NCBI GenBank assembly: GCA_030180075.1 | Contig: JASNJN010000062.1 | Coordinates: forward strand, 1-32,862 | Origin: Mikrocytos mackini | Taxonomy: Eukaryota > Endomyxa > Ascetosporea > Mikrocytida > Mikrocytiidae | Direction of reading: 5' to 3' | DNA length: 32,862 nucleotides | Shown: positions 19,017 through 26,628 of the stretch, piece by piece | Numbering within the stretch: the stretch's first letter is position 1 | How the letters are laid out: the number at the start of each line of letters is the position of its first letter | Program-made: the position numbers and the translations under genes | Notes under the pieces: model-generated | Told to the model about the DNA's origin: nothing | What the model saw: the letters and a program-made list of their open reading frames with translations, nothing else | Database searches by the model: none

Positions 19017-21341
19017 ATGTTACATAAAATAAGTTCAATTATACTCGGTTATTCTTTACTTCTAACATCGTTAAACTGCACACTCGACTTTAATGATTAT
19101 TTAAATGCCAAACACCTTTTATTGAGAACAAAAGACAACATGTTTGACTTTGAAAGGCATTCGGTTGTTCTTAAACGCCCAGATGAACATTGGTTAATCT
19201 TTGAAGTACACGAAGATGAAAGAAGCGCCCATAAACTCAAGATATTGATAAATATCGGTTTTCTTCAAAATTTAAGTTTTGAAACTCATCCATCCCAATT
19301 TAAGACATACGCGGCACCTACTTCCAATGAACATCCTACCAGTGAATTAATATTCCACCAAGATATTAGGAACTTTAACACTTCGGCCATGGACATCCCA
19401 GAAGTAGATTCTAATTACAAACTATACAAAATGATCATTCTCGTCTCAAAAGAACCCGTTAAATCAAAACAGGGCACTAACAAGAATCATGAGCAGATGA
19501 TAAACAACGTTCTACTACTGATTTTCAAGCTATTCGATCAATTCGTTGCAGAATTTCTTAAAACTTTATACCAAAATTCTTCTCAATCAAACACTACTCA
19601 GCAAACTGAGGAATCCGCTCAGTATTTCAACATTGAACATCTGAACAATCTAAAAGACTATAAAAACGAAAGACCAGGCGATCACAATATTGACTATAGT
19701 AATATTTATAAGTTACCCTCTCAATCAAAAACAAATGAATCCGTTTCACAATTGAAAAGATTATCACCTATAAATACAACGGGCGACGCTAATATAATCA
19801 TTGGTGAACATAATCAAAACTGGTCGCTTATTAAAAACGATACTTATACCTATTGTTCTGATTATAAAGATGGCTCCCGACTTGTAGAATGCTTACAACA
19901 ACTTGAGGCGCGTGAAGCAAAAGAACAGATGGAAATAGAAAAATGCAACCAATTTTACAACGAACAAAACTTAAAAATTGAGTTGTTAGGGTTTGGTAAG
20001 GGTGTGGAATTTCTAGGAGATTTATTAAAAAATAAAAATGCAAAAGTAATAAATGGTGATCGAGTAATTATTCCCTGTAAACACTTAAACATCGAAACAG
20101 AATTAAATAACAACACAAACGTATCAGAAGGATATGCCTCCATATACAAAATTGTGTTAAATGAGTTAGCCGAGACAATAAAAGAAAACACACAGCAACT
20201 TAAATTTGTAGACATAATGGCGAATCCCATGTTCATATTTGAAGGCAGTTCGTACACCCCGCAAAGCCACTTACTCACTGAAAACAAACCCCCAAAAAAG
20301 CATGTCAGAGGAAAAAAGAAGAAAAATAAAAAAGAACTTAAATCACAAGCACCCGAAATTATTAATATAAATTACAACAAAGAAAACATAAATGTTGAAA
20401 ATCCGCTTACTCAACAAAGTATAGTAGACAAAATAATCGAAACCATAGAACTCGAGAATAAAGGTATCCAAATAAGATTCAATGATTGTTCAAAATATTG
20501 CGACTTAGAGCTTAACGTTTCTAATGTTAAGCTCGATAACATTGATCTTATTGATTTTCAAGGAAATTCATACGGACTGTTTAAACTTGAATATAAAGAT
20601 GTTAGAATGATCTTAGAACACAATTTGTTATACATACGAGCAATTATTTTTTGCGTTAAAAGTCATTCTATGTTTAACATCATAAACGCGAGCTCTGAAC
20701 AAATAAAGAAATTATTAAACAATTTTGTAAGCTTACGGGCTGAGTTCAAAAAATTGATTATACAGATTAAAAACACACAAAAATGTAATAAAGAAGATAA
20801 AGAAGAGATAAGCCCAGAACAATCTATTTTTATCTCTTCTGTCATATTACAAAGCATTTTAACATCTCCAATGAATATAAAAGAATTGAGAAATAAGCAA
20901 CATCATTTATCAAACGAAACAAAATTAGAAATGCGGAAGTTACAATCCTTTGAAGAAGGTTTGAGAGATATGTTTTTGAAACACAAAGCATATATTTACA
21001 ACGGCGACATAAGTGGAGAGATTGTCAAGTATGACTTAGATACAACAACAGAACTAAACTACGATACTGGCGAAATGAAAGAATACGAAGTGGCCCACAC
21101 TGAAGGGAAGGCCAAACTCTACAAGTCTGATGTCGACGAACTTCTTGAAATGCACTTAAACTTCGAATTAAAAAATTACAAAAGAGTTTTCAAATATCTG
21201 ACTGACCAATTGTATGAAGATGACAAATTGAAAGAAACATTTTACAAAGTGAATGTTTTGTTACTGGTGTTTAGACGCGAGGGAACACTTTTCAACCAGA
21301 TCCTGACAGACTCAAACAATATCGAAAACATGTTTAAATAA
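19017..21341 (+). CDS. Secreted protein of unknown function, 774 residues
   Basis: I do not recognise the family. Residues 1 to about 22 form a clear signal peptide (a Lys, then a hydrophobic run SSIILGYSLLLTSL ending near Cys21), so the protein should enter the secretory pathway. There is no later membrane segment. The mature part is charged, Asn/Lys/Glu-rich and mostly helical, with a polar low-complexity region around residues 190-260 and a strongly basic patch KKHVRGKKKKNKKELK near 427-442. Several Asn-x-Ser/Thr sites occur. In a microsporidian such a product could be a polar-tube or spore-wall associated protein, or be exported to the host cell; this is inference. The ATG chosen is the one that gives the signal peptide. 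Confidence 0.75.
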   Translation: MLHKISSIILGYSLLLTSLNCTLDFNDYLNAKHLLLRTKDNMFDFERHSVVLKRPDEHWLIFEVHEDERSAHKLKILINIGFLQNLSFETHPSQFKTYAAPTSNEHPTSELIFHQDIRNFNTSAMDIPEVDSNYKLYKMIILVSKEPVKSKQGTNKNHEQMINNVLLLIFKLFDQFVAEFLKTLYQNSSQSNTTQQTEESAQYFNIEHLNNLKDYKNERPGDHNIDYSNIYKLPSQSKTNESVSQLKRLSPINTTGDANIIIGEHNQNWSLIKNDTYTYCSDYKDGSRLVECLQQLEAREAKEQMEIEKCNQFYNEQNLKIELLGFGKGVEFLGDLLKNKNAKVINGDRVIIPCKHLNIETELNNNTNVSEGYASIYKIVLNELAETIKENTQQLKFVDIMANPMFIFEGSSYTPQSHLLTENKPPKKHVRGKKKKNKKELKSQAPEIININYNKENINVENPLTQQSIVDKIIETIELENKGIQIRFNDCSKYCDLELNVSNVKLDNIDLIDFQGNSYGLFKLEYKDVRMILEHNLLYIRAIIFCVKSHSMFNIINASSEQIKKLLNNFVSLRAEFKKLIIQIKNTQKCNKEDKEEISPEQSIFISSVILQSILTSPMNIKELRNKQHHLSNETKLEMRKLQSFEEGLRDMFLKHKAYIYNGDISGEIVKYDLDTTTELNYDTGEMKEYEVAHTEGKAKLYKSDVDELLEMHLNFELKNYKRVFKYLTDQLYEDDKLKETFYKVNVLLLVFRREGTLFNQILTDSNNIENMFK

Positions 21342-21532
21342 AACAATGGTATCGAATAAAATGTTTGTTTTGCGGAAATTTATTTTTGAAACAAGGGATT
21401 GGTACAAAAATAAAATTGGTTTGATTTTCTTTACGTGTGAACAAAGTATGCGGCGTTGGGGTTATTATGGATTACAGATTGTGCAATGAAAAACATAATA
21501 GAACAATTCCTTTACTTTGTTAAATTTTATAG

Positions 21533-22698
21533 ATGTCGAAAAAATACAAAACTAAAAGAAGAAGACTAAAATTGATGTTTCTTTTTGGAGTACCTATTTT
21601 GATGACGGGATTTGTTATGCTTTTTACCATGATTTTTGTAGAAAACAAAAGTACACATAAAATACCAGAACCAACGGACTCGGTTCCTTTCCAGGCAATA
21701 GAGATACGCAACGAGGGCCCCAATGATAGTACTAGTACAGCCGAAAACAAAAACGCTGTCAGTAGTCTAGGAAATATACCAAACTTACTCCCTCAATTAG
21801 ACCAAAGCAAACTCACTTTTACCAGCGAAAAATGCAAAAAGATATTAAATACTTTCCTAATGGATGCTGATGTGTTTTCGAGGTTAAATACATCCATAAA
21901 CTTTCCATTTGGTTTGTTGATACCGTTATTTAAATACAACTTCAACTACTGGAGTGTTTTAAATATATGTCTTGTAGAGTTAATCGTAAAAATTGAAGAC
22001 GAAAAGGAAATTAACAATTCCTTGTTAAAATCCACAATAAATATAGTGTCGAGTAGAGACATTCTGGGTGTTTACATAGATGTTTTATTAGATACAATGA
22101 AGAAACTCAGGGAAATAGGCAAATCTGTAGATACAGGAAAAGGAAGTTTAGTCTTCAGATATAAAAATGAGTTGAAATTGCTTACGCATGTTTAAGGGAA
22201 TTGGCAAAACGATTCAACAATGAGGTTGGTAACATTTTGGAGATACTTAAAGGGGTCGAATTAGCTAACCCAGACGACAATTTGGATACAAAAGAATTAG
22301 TAAATGTTTTGACATCACTGAAAATGTTTAGAAAACGTGCGATTTTACTGCCGTTTAATTTATTCTTCGATATAGTGAATTTATTTTTCTTGATGAGATA
22401 CAAAGGAAAGAAAATAGTACTGACGAAGAGAAATGATTTCATGGATAACCCAAACAACAGATTTATCGAATCGGCGAAAATTGGATATACAGAAACACTG
22501 TGCCAATTGATGAAGTTATTAACCAATGCAGGGAGTGAAGAATATGGAAATAAGTCAACAGAAATAGTACTTAGCGATATTAAATTGGATGCGCTTCAGG
22601 AAGGCATGGAAGTTTTGATCCTGGCTTTTATGGATACAACAGCAAAAATGGTTCTGAGAGCAATTAAACATGTTAATGTCTCTATTGATTTGCAGTAG
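21533..22698 (+). pseudogene. Type II membrane protein of unknown function, split by an apparent one-base frameshift
   Basis: The first frame (21533-22195, 220 codons) starts with a basic cytoplasmic head (KKYKTKRRRLK) followed by one hydrophobic span (about residues 18-38), then a Ser/Thr/Asn-rich stalk and a helical domain. This is a signal-anchor layout. A second frame continues from about 22171 to 22698 in a frame differing by one base. Both frames are open together over 22171-22192, and the helical character continues without a gap, so one protein of about 385 residues seems to be interrupted. No slippery heptamer for programmed frameshifting is visible at the junction. A missing base through sequencing error or real decay are both possible. 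The TTG at 22201 is an unlikely independent start. Family not recognised. Confidence 0.7.
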
Positions 22699-23075
22699 AA
22701 GGAAATTAACTAATATGGCATTTAAAAGTTAATGAATAAAATGTTTATATAAGAAGCTTATTTTAATTTAATGGAAGTAAAGAATTTTTTTAATCGAAAT
22801 ATTTTGAAGTTTCGTGTTGGGTATGGCTTAATTCCCAATAAAATATGAATAATCGTGTTGAGATGGTTGATAATAATTTATTCTGTCTTGTGATCGCTAT
22901 TTCATTCCCCGATGTGTGGTAAAGAATCGGAACAGATAAAGGCGTTTCAGTTAGGTAATGCAACATCGCTAAATATAAGTCTGTGGTTGAATTTACCCCA
23001 GGTAAATCGAGAGGTATTTTAACAGGCAGCACCACACAGTAACAATCTTTTAAACAATTTCCAAAGTTAAATTCC
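22699..23075. other. Intergenic spacer
   Basis: A 377-bp spacer between the split membrane-protein gene and the Kre33-like gene. It probably holds the terminator of the first (AATAAAATG near 22736) and the promoter of the second. The antisense frame at 22790-23107 has no recognisable feature. Confidence 0.5.
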
Positions 23076-25391
23076 ATGAACAAAGAACAAGTCGACAACG
23101 ACTTCACAAGCTTTCTAACACATTACACTTCAGTTAAACAACCCCAATTCTTTATCATCCTTGGAAAACGAGCAACGCAGCAGATTTGTAACATAGAATC
23201 TGTAAAGCGCAGAATAGAATGTAAAAAAGACGCATACAAGATACTCTGGTTGTACGAACATGTATTGTCTGGTTTCAGTAGCAATGCTAACAAAAACAAG
23301 AAGATAAAGAAAACACGAGTGTTGTTAAACGAAGATATAAGCTCGCTCAACAAATTCGAAGCATTCCTCCACATTAACAGTTTACATTACTCAAAGTACA
23401 ATGACATAAAAGTTGACAAGTACGAAAACTACGACTTTATAATACTTCAGGATTTCAAACACGACTTCTCTTCTTTACTTTCGAATATCTTAAACCAGAC
23501 CAACCCAAACTGTTCGGTCATATTCACCATTAAAGAACAAGAACAAGTCGATGAATTTTGTAAAAATTATTCTGAGATACAAGCCACAAAGGAGGCTGTT
23601 ACTACAAATAATTTGAACTCGATACCTTTGTTTTGTTCCTCTTTGTTCAAAACACCGCATATTGTACTAACCGAAACATTTAAAGTATTGAACGTTAACA
23701 TTCCAAATGAAATAATAAAGAAAACAAATGAAACCAAACCTGTATTTGAATCATTCAAAAAGGAATATAAAAATAAGAAACCGATTAAATTAATATTGGA
23801 TTTAGAACAAAGAAAATTTGGGAGATTTCTCTTTGATTATTCAATACACTTAATTTCTAGAAAGCGCAGCAAAAACAAAACCTTTGATATATTTATAATG
23901 GGGAAAGAAATAGAAAACAACAATTTCTTTCCAAGTTTTAAACAATTGGTAGAACTTCAAATATCTAAAACTAACTTAGATGACAACTTTAGTAAAGAGT
24001 TCGATGATGGAAAATTAACAGTTACAAATATAAAAACAAACTCTCAGATAATCATACAAAGAAGAAGCTCATTAAATTTAATCGGAAATCATGATACTGT
24101 GATAGCTGTGCCAACAATGAATGATTTTATCTTAGATGAATATACAAACGGATTAAACGTGCATTATTCTTTATTACTCAACGACCCGAATAAAATTTAC
24201 AACGAACAAATAAACGCTTTCATTGCCAATAACAACATCGAACGGTTTAAAAGAAGTAAAATTAACCAGGAAAATAAAGATATTTTGCGGTCTTTTTTAA
24301 AATGCTTAAACCCTCTTGAAAATATTAAGCCTGTTACAAACATACCAACAGAATGTTACACCGAACTTAAAGAAATTTCATTAAGGGAACTAAACACAAA
24401 CAGAAGTTTGATAGAAACTATCCACAATATCTTGATTACACATTCATACTTTTTCAAATCTGAAATAGTTTCTAACTTCGAAATGTTAATAAACAGAGAA
24501 GACAATCTGAGCATTTTATTTGTAAAGGAAAAGGGAACTGAAAATATCGACAATGTCACTTTTGTGTATAATTCGTCTAGCTCTTTGCCAGGGAAAGTAT
24601 TCGAGAATAATTTGCGACTATCTGAATTCGACATCAATGTTTACCTTAATTGTGATTCCATATTAAAGCAAATATTTGCAAATATAGATTACATTACAGG
24701 TGTTTATATAGTTGAAGAGAATTCTAATTACTTGGAAAAGAACAAAATACTTTTGAAAAAGATAAAACAGTTTTATAAAAAAGAAAAGCCGAATACATGT
24801 TATGTTGTTCAGACTAAACTGGAAAGAGACATTTTTAGGTACTATTTTGAGGATGGATATATTCCTTTTTACTATAGTGACAGAAAGGACACTATTTCTT
24901 CCCTATATATTCCTAATACACGTAAAGAAGAACAGGAGAAAACACATTTAGCAACTTTGTTATTTTCATTGAAGAGGAGATTCACAGAAATATTGTTAGA
25001 AACTTCTCCTTTATCTGACAAATCAACCAAATTGATCTCTTTTATAAAACTCGTTGAAATTGGGATTGAAGATCGTGAAGGAAAGATAGGCGAAGCAAAT
25101 AGTGGAGATATTTCAGGATTAAAATACGGTGAGAAATACAATGAAAACGTACTTAAGGATATGATTTCTTTCGATATAGAACATTTAAAAGAGTGTAGAC
25201 ATTTGATAATTGGACAACTTAAGGAACTTCTAATAAATAGCAGAATTTCCAACTTTAGCCAAATTCGCATTGCTATTCTGATAGCCTTTTTCTTCCATAA
25301 GAGTGATTTGGATGTAATATCCGAAATGTTTAAAATGGAAAAAGAGTGTGTACTTGACGAAATCAAAAAGATATTTAAATTATTTAATTAA
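23076..25391 (+). CDS. NAT10/Kre33-type rRNA cytidine acetyltransferase homologue, catalytic motifs not recognisable
   Basis: NAT10/Kre33 acetylates cytidines in 18S rRNA and is a structural part of the small-subunit processome in the nucleolus. The 771-residue protein aligns by pattern along its length. The N-terminal TcmA_N-like region includes FIILGKR, KILWLYEHVLSGFSS, KFEAFLHINSLHYSKYND and FIILQDFKHDF. The C-terminal tRNA-binding-like domain ends DEIKKIFKLFN, very close to the IRKVVKLFN end of human NAT10. In the helicase region the Walker A position reads LDLEQRKFGRFLF (240-253) rather than a GxGKS loop, and the Walker B position reads TVIAVPTMND (341-350) rather than DEAA. No QGxGxG acetyl-CoA loop is found in 490-550. 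Human NAT10 has about 1025 residues, so this is shortened mainly in the middle. It overlaps no neighbour and ends 56 bp before the convergent R2-like gene. Family assignment is fairly sure; loss of catalysis is inferred. Confidence 0.8.
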   Translation: MNKEQVDNDFTSFLTHYTSVKQPQFFIILGKRATQQICNIESVKRRIECKKDAYKILWLYEHVLSGFSSNANKNKKIKKTRVLLNEDISSLNKFEAFLHINSLHYSKYNDIKVDKYENYDFIILQDFKHDFSSLLSNILNQTNPNCSVIFTIKEQEQVDEFCKNYSEIQATKEAVTTNNLNSIPLFCSSLFKTPHIVLTETFKVLNVNIPNEIIKKTNETKPVFESFKKEYKNKKPIKLILDLEQRKFGRFLFDYSIHLISRKRSKNKTFDIFIMGKEIENNNFFPSFKQLVELQISKTNLDDNFSKEFDDGKLTVTNIKTNSQIIIQRRSSLNLIGNHDTVIAVPTMNDFILDEYTNGLNVHYSLLLNDPNKIYNEQINAFIANNNIERFKRSKINQENKDILRSFLKCLNPLENIKPVTNIPTECYTELKEISLRELNTNRSLIETIHNILITHSYFFKSEIVSNFEMLINREDNLSILFVKEKGTENIDNVTFVYNSSSSLPGKVFENNLRLSEFDINVYLNCDSILKQIFANIDYITGVYIVEENSNYLEKNKILLKKIKQFYKKEKPNTCYVVQTKLERDIFRYYFEDGYIPFYYSDRKDTISSLYIPNTRKEEQEKTHLATLLFSLKRRFTEILLETSPLSDKSTKLISFIKLVEIGIEDREGKIGEANSGDISGLKYGEKYNENVLKDMISFDIEHLKECRHLIIGQLKELLINSRISNFSQIRIAILIAFFFHKSDLDVISEMFKMEKECVLDEIKKIFKLFN

Positions 25392-25447
25392 CTATACATT
25401 ATAATTCATATTTATAATGATATTGACGTTGATAATTAATTATCAAC

Positions 25448-26443
25448 TCAGAACTCCTCGCTCAATCCAAAGTCTTGGCTTTCTCCACTCGCAATATGAA
25501 TGGCATCATTCAAATCCTTAGACCTGTACTCGTCCAATAAAATCCCCGCTCTTTTCATCCACTTTGTCATTAAATCATTAATCTGCGCAGTTTCCAAACT
25601 CGATTTAATTACTATTCCAGCATCACTTTCTGTTCCAAGTTTATTCAATAGTTCCTTGGCCTTTATTTTTATAAAAGTGTTGACGCTGCTGTACTTAGAC
25701 TCGGTCTCGATTAACTTTTTCACTAATGGAACAATCTTTTCTTCAGACATTCTGTTCTTAATATATTTGGTCATCAAAAGATCATGGAATTCCTTGTGCA
25801 GTATTTTGTCTGTTAAAATATGCAAGAGGACTTTAGCAACTCCGTTTTCCTTGTGTTCTTTGGTGAATTTTTCCGCGATTGTTATCAGATTACAAAGCTC
25901 ACCAAACATCAGAAGTTCGTCACAAATTAAGAACTCTCCAAACTTGTCTGTGAATTCGGAGTATCCAGTCATTATTTCCTTTCTTGCGTTGAAAGCATCG
26001 CTTGTAATTGCGTCCTTACAAAGCTGATTTATGTCTATTTGTTCGTTTTCAGAGAGACTTTTGTTCTTTACCTCCAACAATTTTGTGGCTAAAAATAGCA
26101 GCGCTTCTTTGTGGAGGTTTTCAGCCATAATTTTGAATGAGTAAAAGAACCTGACTTCTGTTGACTGGAAGTCGGCGTTCAGGGTTGCAATAATTTCCTC
26201 GGACATCACCATGTCTTTCTTAAGGAGCTGGAAGATGGATGCGAGGAAAGAATGAAATAAATAACTGTCTTCAGCAATGCTTTCGAATGTTTGTGTAGTT
26301 TCCTTTGTTACAAAGTCGACATCTTCGATTGACCAAAAGGTGGCTTCTGCTGTTTTGTACATGGCAAATATCTCAGGGAATTGTAGTGGGAAGATTACGA
26401 AACGATCATCTGACTCAATGAGGAGGGGTTCTTCTGTTTTCAT
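25448..26443 (-). CDS. Ribonucleotide reductase small-subunit (R2) homologue, probably without its own radical
   Basis: Class I ribonucleotide reductase makes deoxynucleotides in the cytoplasm; R2 normally supplies the di-iron tyrosyl radical to R1. The 331-residue protein is recognised by EPLLIESDDRFVIFPLQ and MYKTAEATFW at its start, TEVRFFYSFKIMAENLH in the middle, and a C-terminal tail ending DFGLSEEF, like the R1-docking tail ending in Phe. Pattern alignment to human RRM2 places iron ligands at Asp77, Glu108, His111, Glu176 and His216. The sixth, Glu266 of RRM2, is Lys213. The radical Tyr176 is Leu115. Trp37 of the radical path is kept, while the C-terminal radical-path Tyr appears as Trp295. 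About 20 residues of the last helical region are shorter. This resembles yeast Rnr4, a non-catalytic R2 partner. The start at ATG 26443 gives the usual short lead before EPLL. Confidence 0.82.
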   Translation of the reverse strand: MKTEEPLLIESDDRFVIFPLQFPEIFAMYKTAEATFWSIEDVDFVTKETTQTFESIAEDSYLFHSFLASIFQLLKKDMVMSEEIIATLNADFQSTEVRFFYSFKIMAENLHKEALLFLATKLLEVKNKSLSENEQIDINQLCKDAITSDAFNARKEIMTGYSEFTDKFGEFLICDELLMFGELCNLITIAEKFTKEHKENGVAKVLLHILTDKILHKEFHDLLMTKYIKNRMSEEKIVPLVKKLIETESKYSSVNTFIKIKAKELLNKLGTESDAGIVIKSSLETAQINDLMTKWMKRAGILLDEYRSKDLNDAIHIASGESQDFGLSEEF

Positions 26444-26628
26444 TAAAAAAATAATTTTTGTTTACACATTTACAATTTCTGACCAACACCCGACTTGCAA
26501 CAGATAACCGACCACGGATTACATTTTACAACGGCAGGTTCAAAACTACAACAAACATCACTTTGTAGAATGCCCAATCAAAAATAATACTTTTTGATAG
26601 TTAACAAAGAGAAACCAATAAATCCCAA
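26444..26628. promoter_or_regulatory. Divergent intergenic region between the R2-like gene and the propeller-like gene
   Basis: This 185-bp spacer must hold the promoters of both genes, since they are transcribed away from each other. A CCC triplet lies directly before the ATG at 26629 (AATCCCAAATG); C-rich triplets close to starts have been described in microsporidian promoters. No TATA-like element can be defended. Confidence 0.35.

Noticed and set aside
24872-25366. A 164-codon antisense frame in the Kre33-like gene
   Set aside because: It is the shadow of the sense frame; its Ser/Ile/Leu-rich content is what reverse translation of Lys/Glu-rich helices gives.
23076-25391. First idea that the gene is a Sec1/Vps33-type protein
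   Set aside because: The N-terminal blocks and the KKIFKLFN end agree much better with NAT10/Kre33.
25448-26443. Idea that the R2-like gene is merely decayed
   Set aside because: The frame is fully open, five ligands and the docking tail remain, and the changes are concentrated at functional positions, so a conserved non-catalytic role is more likely.
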